NCBI RefSeq assembly: GCF_003119115.1
Contig: NZ_CP022366.1
Coordinates: 596,877-660,876, forward strand
Reading direction: 5' to 3'
DNA length: 64,000 nucleotides
Source of the DNA: Azospirillum sp. TSH58
Lineage (GTDB): Bacteria; Pseudomonadota; Alphaproteobacteria; Azospirillales; Azospirillaceae
A program made the position numbers and the translations under genes. Below are positions 9,104 through 17,350 of this stretch, one piece after another (the stretch's first letter is position 1; each line of letters opens with the position of its first letter). Below the pieces are notes generated by a model that worked only from the letters and a program-made list of their open reading frames with translations, searched no databases and was not told the DNA's origin.

Positions 9104-9814
9104 ATGAGCGACGCCGGTCCCACCCTCACCCCCGCCACGCTGCGCGCCCGAATCCTGCACGAGGACGAGGACGTCTTCATCATCGACAAGCCCGCCGGGC
9201 TGGCCGTGCACAAGGCCGGGCGGATCACCGACCATCTCGACCTCTACCTGCCCTTCCTGGCGGAGGCGGACGGCACGCCGCCGCGGCTGGCCCACCGGCT
9301 GGACCGCGACACGGCGGGCTGCCTCGTGCTCGGGCGGTCACCCTGGGCACTCAAGCGGCTGGGCGACATGTTCGCCGCCGGCCATGTCGAGAAGACCTAT
9401 TGGGCGGTCAGCGAGGGCATCCCCGAGGAGGCGGAGGGAGTCATCGATTTCCCCCTGCTGAAGCTGCTGATCCCCGGCGCCTGGAACATCGTGACGCACC
9501 CCACCGGCCAGCCCGCCGTCACCCACTACCGCGTGCTGGGGACCGGCGACGGGAGGGCATGGCTGGAGTTGAGGCCGCGGACCGGCCGGACCCACCAGCT
9601 CCGCGTCCACAGCGCGGCCATCGGCTGCCCGCTGGTGGGGGAGCCCTATTACGGGCCGGTGCGCGTGCCGCCGGGAAACCTGCATTTGCTGGCGCGGTCG
9701 GTCAGCTTCACCATGGCCTTCGACCGCGAACCGGTCACCGCCCTGGCGCCGCCCCCGCCGCACATGCGGGACGCCCTGGCCGCCTGCGGGTGGACGGAAC
9801 AAAGCGGGAGGTAA
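9104..9814 (+). CDS. RluA-family pseudouridine synthase
   Basis: A 236-residue RNA pseudouridine synthase. The catalytic motif HRLDRDTAGCLVL carries the essential Asp, and the family pattern continues with KTYWAVSEG and RTGRTHQLRVHSAAIGCPLVG. No N-terminal S4 domain is present, so it resembles the short RluA/TruC type that modifies rRNA or tRNA; the target uridine cannot be told from sequence. The ATG at 9104 gives the family N-terminus. It converges on the following BMP gene with only 3 bases between the stops. Confidence 0.92.
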   Translation: MSDAGPTLTPATLRARILHEDEDVFIIDKPAGLAVHKAGRITDHLDLYLPFLAEADGTPPRLAHRLDRDTAGCLVLGRSPWALKRLGDMFAAGHVEKTYWAVSEGIPEEAEGVIDFPLLKLLIPGAWNIVTHPTGQPAVTHYRVLGTGDGRAWLELRPRTGRTHQLRVHSAAIGCPLVGEPYYGPVRVPPGNLHLLARSVSFTMAFDREPVTALAPPPPHMRDALAACGWTEQSGR

Positions 9815-9817
9815 CCG

Positions 9818-10957
9818 TCAGCGTCCGACCTCGGTGACGCCCTCGGCCAGCCAGACCATGCGGCCAAGCTCCGCGTCGCCGCCGCGCAGGGACTTGCCCT
9901 TGGCGACCACCGTCCGCCCGGTGTTGTCCTGGATCGGCCCGCGGAAGACGGCGGCGTTGCCGTTGGCGAGCTGCATCCGCGCCGCGTCGGCGTGCGCCCG
10001 CGCCTCCACCCCCACCGCCGGGCCGTAGGCGGTGTTGCGCACGAATCCCTGGTCGAAGCCGCCCTGGCGCAGATGCTTCCACGGCTTTCCCGCGGCGATC
10101 TGCGCGACGGCCTCGGCGTAGGCCTTCTCCCAGGCCCATTCGGCCCCGGTCAGGAAGCCCTGCGGGGCGAAGGCCGACAGGTCGGTGTGCAGGCCGCAGC
10201 AGAGGATGCCGTGCGCCTCCGCCACCTCGCAGACCGGGCGCCCCCCGTCGAGCTGGGCGGCCAGCACGTCGGCCCCACCCTCGGCCAGCGCGCGGGCGGC
10301 CTCGGCGACCTGCCGCGGCGTCGCCGTCTCGCCCACGAAGGCGACACGCAGCGCGGTGGCGGAATCGGCCCGCCGGGCGCCCAGCGCGAAGGCGTTCACG
10401 CAGCGCAGCACCTCGGGCGCGGGGTGGGAGGCGACGAGGCCGATCGTCTTCGCCCGGCTGGCGTAGCCGGCGACGAGGCCGGCGATGTGCTGCGCCTCCT
10501 CCAGATAGCCCTCGAAGAAGCCGGTGTTGACCGGCAGACGGTCGCGGTCCAGCGGCGCGCCGGAAAACAGGAACACCGTGTCGCGGTGGGCGTCGGCCTG
10601 GGCCAGCAGCCCCGGCAGGGCGTCGCCCGCGGCGGTGACGATGACGATCCGGCAGCCCTGGGGGCCGACCAGCTCCTCCGCCGTCGCGGCCAGCGTGCCG
10701 GCGGCGTGTTCCCGCTCCTCCAGCCGCAGGCCGGGCAGCCCGACCAAGGCGCGGGCGGCCTCCGCATGGGCCTGGTTGAAGCCGAAATCCGCGCGGTCGC
10801 CGCAATAGAGGACGCCGACGCCCAGGTTGGACGATCCAAGGGTGGACGGAGCCGATTGCCCCAACGCCTGGGGCGCCGTCAGAAGCATGGTCGCGGCCCC
10901 GAAGGCGCCTCCGAAAGCCCGGAGGATATCCCGGCGGTTATGGGTCAATGTCTTCAT
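9818..10957 (-). CDS. BMP family substrate-binding protein (second copy)
   Basis: A 379-residue exported binding protein of the BmpA/PnrA family, only distantly similar to the one at 1758. A signal peptide (NRRDILRAFGGAFGAATMLL, ending ALGQ) occupies residues 1-33. Family landmarks are GDRADFGFNQAHAEA, FLFSGAPLDRDRLPVNTGFFEGYLEEA (split across the ligand cleft) and GADVLAAQLDGG. GGGAGGC lies just upstream of the ATG at 10957. No transporter genes are adjacent. The C-terminus has an extra segment ending in VVAKGKSLRGGDAELGRM. The ligand is unknown; a nucleoside or purine-like compound is the usual guess for the family. Confidence 0.82.
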   Translation of the reverse strand: MKTLTHNRRDILRAFGGAFGAATMLLTAPQALGQSAPSTLGSSNLGVGVLYCGDRADFGFNQAHAEAARALVGLPGLRLEEREHAAGTLAATAEELVGPQGCRIVIVTAAGDALPGLLAQADAHRDTVFLFSGAPLDRDRLPVNTGFFEGYLEEAQHIAGLVAGYASRAKTIGLVASHPAPEVLRCVNAFALGARRADSATALRVAFVGETATPRQVAEAARALAEGGADVLAAQLDGGRPVCEVAEAHGILCCGLHTDLSAFAPQGFLTGAEWAWEKAYAEAVAQIAAGKPWKHLRQGGFDQGFVRNTAYGPAVGVEARAHADAARMQLANGNAAVFRGPIQDNTGRTVVAKGKSLRGGDAELGRMVWLAEGVTEVGR

Positions 10958-11050
10958 GCCCGCCTCCCGATGACGGGGGACTATAACCTCCGGATGGCGG
11001 TCGAACCAAGCAATTCGCCTCAATTCCCGCGCCGGAGCCCGTCCGGACCC

Positions 11051-11482
11051 TCAGAAAGGCGCGTTGGGCAGCGGAATCGGCGCCCCGTCCGGCCAATGCA
11101 GCAGATGGCTGGCGCAACGGCGGCAATCGCTGCTGCCGAAGCCGGGAACCGGCACCGGCAGGCCGGACAGCGCCGCGACCAGGGTGCATTCGTCGCCGCC
11201 GGGAACGATCCAGGCGCCGAGCAACCGGCCGGCGGCGGTCAGCCGGTCGACGTGCCAGCGCTCCGGCTTGCCCTGGCGGAAATGGCGCCCGACCCGCGCC
11301 CGCAGGCCGCCCGGCCCCCGCGCGCTGCCGCAATAGAGGTAGCGGCCCGGCGCCAGCACATGTTCCGGCTTGCCGGACAGGCGAAGGGTCAGCGCACGGT
11401 CCAGGGCGATCAGCAGCACATAGGCGCCGGGCTCGGGCGGCAGGCGGTCGGGGCGGTCGTGGAATGGCGGATCGGACGGCAT
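11051..11482 (-). CDS. DUF123 family protein (GIY-YIG-related)
   Basis: A 143-residue protein of the DUF123 family, related to GIY-YIG nucleases. It shows PGAYVLLIALD near the N-terminus, GRYLYCGSARGPGGLRARV (the core motif), WHVDRLTAAG, and the C-terminal GFGSSDCRRCASHLLHW. Some members are proposed to be single-strand-specific nucleases; others are uncharacterised. It is divergent from bioF with a gap of 93 bp, so the biotin operon promoter probably lies between them, although no BioR- or BirA-type operator was visible there. Confidence 0.85.
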   Translation of the reverse strand: MPSDPPFHDRPDRLPPEPGAYVLLIALDRALTLRLSGKPEHVLAPGRYLYCGSARGPGGLRARVGRHFRQGKPERWHVDRLTAAGRLLGAWIVPGGDECTLVAALSGLPVPVPGFGSSDCRRCASHLLHWPDGAPIPLPNAPF

Positions 11483-11575
11483 GGCCGCGCCAGTCTACGC
11501 CAGCCGGAGCGTCGGGGCACCGCTGCGATTCGGACCTTTCGCCCCAGCGGCGCGCTCTGCTATCACGCCCGCACC

Positions 11576-12757
11576 ATGTCCCTGCTCGACCCGCTGTTCC
11601 GCCAGCATCTCGACCGCCTCGACCGGCGCCACACGCGCCGCACCCTGCTGCCCGTGCGCCCGGAGGGGGCGGGGCGCATCCGGCGCGGCGGGCGTACGCT
11701 GCTGAACTTCTCCAGCAACGACTATCTCGGCCTCGCCTCCCACCCCCGGCTGGTGGAGCGCGCCGGCGACTGGGCGCGGCGCTGGGGCGCCGGGTCCACG
11801 GCGTCGCGCCTCGTCTGCGGCACGCTGGAGCTTCACGCGGAGGTCGAGGCCAAGCTCGCCCGGCTGAAGGGCACGGAGGCGGCGCTTCTGTTCAATTCCG
11901 GCTGGCAGGCCAACGCCGCCGTCCTGCCCGCCCTGTTCGACCGCGAGCTTCTGGGCGCGGAGGCGCTGGTCTTCACCGACCGGCTGAACCACGCCAGCCT
12001 GCACCATGGCTGCGCCGCCGCCGGGGTGCGGCAGATCCGCTTCCGCCACAACGACCTCGACCATCTGGACAGCCTGCTGGCCCAGCGCGCGGGGGAGCCG
12101 GGGGTGCGCTTCGTCGTGACGGAGAGCGTCTTCAGCATGGACGGCGACCGCGCCGACGTGCCGGCGCTGGCCGCGCTGGCGGAGCGGCACGGCGCCTTCC
12201 TGTTCCTCGACGAGGCGCACGCGACCGGCGTGCTCGGCCCGCGCGGCATGGGGCTGGCGGCGCTGGGCGAAGGGCGCGTGGACCTCGCCATGGGCACCTT
12301 CAGCAAGGCGCTGGGCGGCTTCGGCGCCTATGTGGCGGGGTCGCAGGCGCTCTGCGATTATCTGGTGAACCGCTGCGGCGGGCTGATCTACGCCACCGCC
12401 CTGCCGCCCGCCGTGCTGGGGGCGATGGACGCCGCGCTCGACCTTGTGCCGACGCTGGACGCCGAGCGCGCCCGGCTCCAAGGGATGGCGGAGCGGCTGC
12501 GCGCCGCCTTCCACGGGCTGGGCATCGCCACGGCCGGGTCGAGCACGCAGATCGTTCCCGCCATCACCGGAGCGGAGGAGGACGCGCTGGCCCTCAGCCG
12601 GCGGCTGGAGGAGCGCGGCATCCTGGGCATCGCCATCCGCCCGCCGACCGTGCCGCCGGGCACCAGCCGCCTGCGCTTCGCCCTGTCCGCCGCCCACACG
12701 GACGCCGATCTGGAAGCGCTGACGGGCGCGGTCGCCGACGCTTGGGCGCCGGCATGA
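11576..12757 (+). CDS. bioF: 8-amino-7-oxononanoate synthase
   Basis: BioF condenses pimeloyl-ACP (or -CoA) with alanine to give 8-amino-7-oxononanoate, the first committed ring-building step of biotin synthesis. It has 393 residues. The PLP-binding Lys244 sits in GTFSKALGGFGAYV; VFTDRLNHASLHHG, TESVFSMDGD and LDEAHATGVLGPRG are all family hallmarks. The ATG at 11576 gives the standard N-terminus; the frame remains open far upstream as a high-GC artefact. It is the first gene of the biotin operon, and its stop overlaps the bioH-like start as ATGA. Confidence 0.95.
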   Translation: MSLLDPLFRQHLDRLDRRHTRRTLLPVRPEGAGRIRRGGRTLLNFSSNDYLGLASHPRLVERAGDWARRWGAGSTASRLVCGTLELHAEVEAKLARLKGTEAALLFNSGWQANAAVLPALFDRELLGAEALVFTDRLNHASLHHGCAAAGVRQIRFRHNDLDHLDSLLAQRAGEPGVRFVVTESVFSMDGDRADVPALAALAERHGAFLFLDEAHATGVLGPRGMGLAALGEGRVDLAMGTFSKALGGFGAYVAGSQALCDYLVNRCGGLIYATALPPAVLGAMDAALDLVPTLDAERARLQGMAERLRAAFHGLGIATAGSSTQIVPAITGAEEDALALSRRLEERGILGIAIRPPTVPPGTSRLRFALSAAHTDADLEALTGAVADAWAPA

Positions 12758-13545
12758 CCCAGCCCGCGATGACCGCGCCGCTGTTCGTCTTCGTCCATGG
12801 CTGGGGTTTCGGCACCGGCGTCTGGGACGGCGTGCGGAACGCCCTGCCGGGTGGCGGGAGCGTGGCGGTGGATTTGGGCTTCTACGGTCCGCCGGCGCTT
12901 CCCCGCCTTCCCGCCGGGCGGCCCGTCGTCGCGGTCGGCCATTCCTTCGGCGCGCTGTGGCTGCTGCACGAGCGGCCCTTCGCCTGGGACGGGCTGGTGC
13001 TGGTCAACGGCTTCCCCCGCTTCACCGAGGGCGACGGCTTCGCCCCCGCCACGCCGCGCCGCGTGCTGGACCGCATGATCGCGCGCTTCGCCGCCGCGCC
13101 GGAGGCGGTCACCGCCGACTTCCTGCGCCGCTGCGGCGTCGAGGCTCCGCCGCCCGGCGGACCGGACCCTGAGCGGTTGGGCGAAGCCCTGCGGGCCTTG
13201 CGCGACTGGGACGCCCGCGCTGCAATGACCGGGCCGGCGCTGGCCCTGGCGGGGGCGCAGGACCCCATCGTGCCGCCGGCCATGACCGGACAGGCGTTTC
13301 GTCGCCACCTTGTCCCTCTCCCCTCTGGGGAGAGGGTGGCGCCGCAGGCGCCGGGTGAGGGGGTTGCGCATTTGCCGAACGCACTGGAACTGCGCACCCC
13401 CCTCACCCCAGAGGGAAGAGGGAAAATTGGAAGCGATAGGATCTCGGTGGAATGGCACCCCGAGGGCGGGCACCTGTTGCCGCTGACCGCGCCGGGCTGG
13501 TGCGCCGAGCGGATCGCCGCCTTCGCCGCCGGGCTGACGGCATGA
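12754..13545 (+). CDS. BioH-like alpha/beta hydrolase with in-frame repeat insertion
   Basis: A probable pimeloyl-ACP methyl ester esterase, by fold and by place between bioF and bioC. It has 263 residues: FVFVHGWGFG near the N-terminus, nucleophile Ser64 in GHSFGALW, acid Asp170 in AGAQDPIVP and His240 in PEGGHLLP. About 45 residues (roughly 186-230) between the Asp and His strands are encoded by a palindromic repeat that also occurs twice elsewhere in the window, inserted without breaking the frame. Without it the gene would match usual BioH-like length (about 220). The loop position may tolerate it, but activity should be tested. Starts and stops overlap neighbours by ATGA. Confidence 0.85.
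   Translation: MTQPAMTAPLFVFVHGWGFGTGVWDGVRNALPGGGSVAVDLGFYGPPALPRLPAGRPVVAVGHSFGALWLLHERPFAWDGLVLVNGFPRFTEGDGFAPATPRRVLDRMIARFAAAPEAVTADFLRRCGVEAPPPGGPDPERLGEALRALRDWDARAAMTGPALALAGAQDPIVPPAMTGQAFRRHLVPLPSGERVAPQAPGEGVAHLPNALELRTPLTPEGRGKIGSDRISVEWHPEGGHLLPLTAPGWCAERIAAFAAGLTA
13313..13423. repeat. Palindromic repeat, copy 1 (inside the bioH-like gene)
   Basis: An element about 110 bp long. It begins with an imperfect palindrome, CCCTCTCCCCTCTGGGGAGA (13314-13333), continues through GGGTGAGGGGG (13353-13363) and ends with the complementary CCCCCTCACCCC and AGAGGGAAGAGGG (to 13423). The same arrangement occurs at 25575-25701 and 61245-61376, both between genes. Here it is read through in frame. 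Confidence 0.85.
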
Positions 13546-14963
13546 CCGCCGACCCGCGCAAGGCCGCCATCGCCGCCGCCTTCGGCAAGGCCGCCCCCCG
13601 CTACGAGGAACACGCCGCCGTGCAGCGCATCGCGGCGGAGCGTCTGGCGGAGCGCGTCGCCCGCCTGCCCCTGCCGCCCCGCCCCCGCGTGCTGGAGATC
13701 GGCTGCGGCACCGGCTTCCTCAGCCGCGCCCTGCGCGAGCGGATCGGACCGGCGGACTGGCTGCTCACCGACCTGTCGCCGGACATGCTGGCGCGCTGCC
13801 GCGCCGCCTTGGGCGACCCGCCGGACGCGGATTTCCGTCTTCTGGACGGCGAGCAGCCGGACCTCGACGGCCCCTTCGACCTGCCCTTCGACCTGATCGT
13901 CTCCAGCCTCGCCCTGCAATGGTTCCGCGACCCCGCCGCCGCCCTGGCGCGCTGGGCCGGGCTGCTGGCGCCGGGCGGACGCATCGCCGTCGCCACGCTC
14001 GCCGCCGACAGTTTCCGGGAGTGGCGGGAGGCTCACCATGAGTTGGGGCTGGAGGCCGGGATTCCCGCCTACCCCACCCGCCGCGACCTCGACGGGCTGT
14101 GGCCCGCCGGAGGCGCCGGATCGGTGGAGGAGGAACGGCTGCTCCGCCGCCACGCCGACGGGCTGGAGTTCCTCGCCGAACTGAAGGGCATCGGCGCCCA
14201 TCTGCCGGCGGAGGGCCGCCGCCCCCTGCCGCCGGGCGCCCTGCGCCGCGTGCTGCGCCGGCTGGAACGGCCGGAAGGACTGACCATGACCCATCACATC
14301 GCCTACGGCCTGTTCCGCAAGGACGGGACCCGCCCGAACGGGGTGTTCGTCACCGGCACCGACACGGGCGTCGGCAAGACGCTGGTCTCCGCTTGCCTCG
14401 TGCGGGCCTGGGACGCCGCCTACTGGAAGCCGCTGCAAACCGGCCTGAAGGACGAGGCCGGCGACACGCCGACCGTGGCCGCCCTCGCCGCCCTGCCCGC
14501 GGAGCGCGTGCACCCGCCGGCCCACGCGCTGGCCGAGCCGCTGTCCCCCCACGCCGCGGCGGAACTGGAGGGCGTCGCCATCGACCCCGACGCCCTGGCC
14601 CTGCCCGACAGCGACCGCCCGCTGGTGGTGGAGGGGGCGGGCGGGCTTCTGGTCCCGGTGACGGAGGGCGTCTTCATCATCGACCTGATCGCCCGCTTCG
14701 GCCTGCCGGTGGTGCTGGTGGCGCGCAGCACGCTCGGCACCATCAACCACACGCTGCTCAGCCTGGAGGCGCTGCGGGCGCGCGGGCTGGCGGTGGCCGG
14801 GGTGGTGCTGAACGGCCCGCCCAACCCCGGCAACCGCGCCGCCATCGAGCGGTTCGGCAAGGTCCGCGTGCTGGCCGAGATTCCCACGCTCGACCGCCTC
14901 GACGCCGAAACCGTCGCCGAGGCGGCGGCCCTCCTTCCTTCCTTCGACAGCGTGTTTCCATGA
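13542..14963 (+). CDS. bioCD: BioC-BioD fusion: malonyl-ACP methyltransferase / dethiobiotin synthetase
   Basis: One uninterrupted 473-residue frame encodes two biotin enzymes. Residues 1 to about 262 are BioC, a SAM methyltransferase that methylates malonyl-ACP so fatty acid synthase can build pimelate (motif VLEIGCGTGFLSRAL near 47-61, then LTDLSPDML). Residues from about 267 are BioD, the ATP-dependent dethiobiotin synthetase, with P-loop GTDTGVGKT at 272-280, then WKPLQTG, VVEGAGGLLVPV and the GVVLNGP segment. BioC ends with its usual MTHHIAYGLFRK and BioD begins within a few residues, so there is no long linker. Internal translation of BioD from GTG at residue 268 cannot be excluded. It overlaps bioA by ATGA. 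Confidence 0.92.
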   Translation: MTADPRKAAIAAAFGKAAPRYEEHAAVQRIAAERLAERVARLPLPPRPRVLEIGCGTGFLSRALRERIGPADWLLTDLSPDMLARCRAALGDPPDADFRLLDGEQPDLDGPFDLPFDLIVSSLALQWFRDPAAALARWAGLLAPGGRIAVATLAADSFREWREAHHELGLEAGIPAYPTRRDLDGLWPAGGAGSVEEERLLRRHADGLEFLAELKGIGAHLPAEGRRPLPPGALRRVLRRLERPEGLTMTHHIAYGLFRKDGTRPNGVFVTGTDTGVGKTLVSACLVRAWDAAYWKPLQTGLKDEAGDTPTVAALAALPAERVHPPAHALAEPLSPHAAAELEGVAIDPDALALPDSDRPLVVEGAGGLLVPVTEGVFIIDLIARFGLPVVLVARSTLGTINHTLLSLEALRARGLAVAGVVLNGPPNPGNRAAIERFGKVRVLAEIPTLDRLDAETVAEAAALLPSFDSVFP

Positions 14964-16276
14964 CCGACACCGCCCCCGGCACCATCGCGCTCGACCGGCG
15001 CCACGTCTGGCATCCCTTCACCCAGGCGCAGACCGCGCCGGAGCCGCTGGCCGTCACCCACGGCCAGGGAGTCAGCCTGTTCACCGAGGACGGGCGGGAG
15101 ATCCTGGACCTCATCTCCTCCTGGTGGGTGAACCTGCACGGCCACGCCCACCCGGCCATCGCCGGGGCCATCGCGGAGCAGGCCCACCGGCTGGAGCAGG
15201 TGATCTTCGCCGACTTCACCCACAGCCCCGCCGCCCGCCTCGCCGCCCGGCTGGCCGAGGTGCTGCCGGGGGACCTCGACCGCGTCTTCTTCTCCGACAA
15301 CGGCTCGACCGCGGTGGAGGTGGCGCTGAAGCTGGCCTGGCAGTACTGGCGCAACAAGGGCGAGGGCCAGCGCCGCCGCTTCCTCGCCTTCGAGGGCAGC
15401 TACCACGGTGACACCTTCGGCGCCATGGCGGCGGGGGTCGGCTCCGGCTTCTACGAGCCGTTCCACGAGCTTCTCTTCGCCGTGGACCGCATGCCCTATC
15501 CCGCCACCTGGGACGCCGATCCGGAGGTCGAGGCAAAGGAGGCCGCGGCGCTGGACTGGCTCGACCGCTGGCTGGCCGCCAACGGGGCGGAGATGGTCGC
15601 CGTCATCATCGAACCGCTGGTCCAGGGCGCGTCGGGCATGCGCTTCTGCCGCCCGGAATTCCTGCGGGCCATGGCCGCGCGGGTGCGGACGGCCGGCGGG
15701 CTGGTGATCTTCGACGAGGTGATGACCGGCTTCGGGCGCACCGGCGCCCTGTTCGCCAGCCATAAGGCCGGGGTCGCCCCGGACCTGATCTGCCTGTCCA
15801 AGGGGCTGACCGGCGGCTTCCTGCCGCTGTCGGTCACCGCCTGCGGCGCAGCGGTCTACGAGGCGTTCCTCGGCGCCGGCTTCGACCGGGCCTTCGCCCA
15901 CGGCCACAGCTTCACCGCCAACCCGCTGGGCTGCGCCGCGGCCCTGGCCTCACTCGACCTGACCACCTCGGCGGAGACCGCCGCGAACCTCGCCCGCATC
16001 GAAGGACGGCACCGCGCCGCCATCGCCGCGCTGTCCAGCCACCCGAAGCTGTCGCGCGGGCGCGTCATGGGCACCATCGCCGCCATCGAGGTGACCGACG
16101 CGCAGGGCTACACCGCCGCCGTCGGGCAGACGCTGAAGCGCTTCTTCCTGGAGCGGGGATTGCTGCTGCGCCCGCTCGGCCCCGTGATATACCTCCTGCC
16201 GCCCTACTGCGTGACGGACGGGCAGCTGGACCGTGCCTACGCCGCGATCCGCGACGCCGCGGACACCCTTCTCTGA
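14960..16276 (+). CDS. bioA: Adenosylmethionine-8-amino-7-oxononanoate transaminase
   Basis: BioA, a class III PLP aminotransferase, transfers an amino group from S-adenosylmethionine to form 7,8-diaminononanoate. It has 438 residues. The PLP Lys281 is in LICLSKGLTGGFLPLS and the cofactor Asp252 in FDEVMTGFGRTG. HVWHPFTQ, the substrate segment SSWWVNLHGHAHP and GSYHGDTFGAMA are typical of BioA rather than other omega-aminotransferases. The ATG overlaps the stop of the bioC-bioD fusion. It is followed after 25 bases by bioB. Confidence 0.95.
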   Translation: MTDTAPGTIALDRRHVWHPFTQAQTAPEPLAVTHGQGVSLFTEDGREILDLISSWWVNLHGHAHPAIAGAIAEQAHRLEQVIFADFTHSPAARLAARLAEVLPGDLDRVFFSDNGSTAVEVALKLAWQYWRNKGEGQRRRFLAFEGSYHGDTFGAMAAGVGSGFYEPFHELLFAVDRMPYPATWDADPEVEAKEAAALDWLDRWLAANGAEMVAVIIEPLVQGASGMRFCRPEFLRAMAARVRTAGGLVIFDEVMTGFGRTGALFASHKAGVAPDLICLSKGLTGGFLPLSVTACGAAVYEAFLGAGFDRAFAHGHSFTANPLGCAAALASLDLTTSAETAANLARIEGRHRAAIAALSSHPKLSRGRVMGTIAAIEVTDAQGYTAAVGQTLKRFFLERGLLLRPLGPVIYLLPPYCVTDGQLDRAYAAIRDAADTLL

Positions 16277-16301
16277 TCTGCTTTCCACCCGAGGACCGAC
16301 C

Positions 16302-17297
16302 ATGCCCGACACCGCCATGCCGACCGCGGACTCCGCCGCCGCCCCCGCCACCGCCCGGCGCTGGACCCGCGAGGACATCCTGGCCCTGTTCGAGCTGCCC
16401 TTCATGGAGCTGCTGCACCGCGCCCACGAGACGCACCGCCAGCACCACGACCCGAACAAGGTCCAGCTCTCCACCCTGCTGAACATCAAGACCGGCGGCT
16501 GTCAGGAGGACTGCAAGTACTGCGCGCAGAGCGTGAAGTACGACACCGGCGTCGAGGCGGAGAAGCTGCTGGACCGCGCCCAGGTGCGCGCCGCCGCCGA
16601 GAAGGCCAAACAGGCGGGCGCCGGGCGCTTCTGCATGGGCGCGGCGTGGCGCGAGCTGAAGGACCGCGACGTCGAGAAGCTGGCGAACATCGTCCGCGAC
16701 GTGAAGGACCTGGGGCTGGAGGCCTGCATGACGCTGGGCATGCTGACCCGCCCGCAGGCCGACGCGCTGAAGGACGCGGGGCTCGACTACTACAACCACA
16801 ACCTCGACACGTCGGAGGAGTTCTACGAGCAGATCGTCTCCACCCACAGCTACCGCGACCGGCTGGACACGCTGGCCAACGTCCGCGACGCCGGGCTGAA
16901 GGTCTGCTCCGGCGGCATCGTCGGGCTGGGGGAGAGCCGCGTGGACCGCGCCGGCCTGCTGGAAACGCTGGCGAACCTGTCGCCGCAGCCGGAGAGCGTG
17001 CCGATCAACAAGCTGGTGTCGGTCGCCGGCACTCCGCTGGGCGGCGTGGAGGCGCTGGACGCCTTCGAGTTCATCCGCACCATCGCGGTCGCCCGCATCC
17101 TGATGCCGCGCTCCTACGTCCGCCTGTCGGCGGGGCGGCGCTCGCTCAGCGACGAGGGGCAGGCGCTCTGTTTCTACGCCGGCGCGAACTCCATCTTCTA
17201 TGGTGACAAGCTGCTGACCACCGGCAACCCGGAGCATGAGGCCGACCGGCGGCTGTTCGACCGGCTGGGGCTGGAGGCCGACGGCGGCGCCCACTGA
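16302..17297 (+). CDS. bioB: Biotin synthase
   Basis: BioB is a radical-SAM enzyme that inserts sulfur into dethiobiotin. It has 331 residues. The radical-SAM cysteines are Cys67, Cys71 and Cys74 (GGCQEDCKYCAQS); further conserved parts are YYNHNLDTS, CSGGIVGLGES, NKLVSVAGTPL and RLSAGRRSLSDEGQALCFYAGANSIFYG. The ATG at 16302 has GAGGA 8 bases upstream; the frame also runs 23 codons further into bioA without support. It is the last biotin gene of the run, so the operon covers bioF to bioB, giving the late pathway plus the BioC/BioH route to pimeloyl-ACP. Confidence 0.97.
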   Translation: MPDTAMPTADSAAAPATARRWTREDILALFELPFMELLHRAHETHRQHHDPNKVQLSTLLNIKTGGCQEDCKYCAQSVKYDTGVEAEKLLDRAQVRAAAEKAKQAGAGRFCMGAAWRELKDRDVEKLANIVRDVKDLGLEACMTLGMLTRPQADALKDAGLDYYNHNLDTSEEFYEQIVSTHSYRDRLDTLANVRDAGLKVCSGGIVGLGESRVDRAGLLETLANLSPQPESVPINKLVSVAGTPLGGVEALDAFEFIRTIAVARILMPRSYVRLSAGRRSLSDEGQALCFYAGANSIFYGDKLLTTGNPEHEADRRLFDRLGLEADGGAH

Positions 17298-17314
17298 CGC
17301 GCCGGCGTCCCCGG

Positions 17315-17338
17315 CCCCTGCGCAAAAAAAGCCAGGGG
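17315..17338 (+). promoter_or_regulatory. Hairpin next to the ribosome site of the DUF2270 gene
   Basis: CCCCTG (17315-17320) pairs with CAGGGG (17333-17338), with a loop containing seven A. The right arm overlaps the purine-rich ribosome site GGGGAGGA before the ATG at 17351, so the hairpin could partly hide it. There is no T-run after the stem on the plus strand, so it is not a classical terminator. Confidence 0.3.
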
Positions 17339-17350
17339 AGGACGCCGAGC

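Noticed and set aside
11483..11575. BioR- or BirA-type operator before bioF
   Set aside because: I looked for an AT-rich palindrome such as TTATCTATAA and found none.
12882..14750. A long minus-strand frame across bioH-like and bioC-bioD
   Set aside because: No family similarity, low-complexity composition; the plus-strand biotin genes explain the region.
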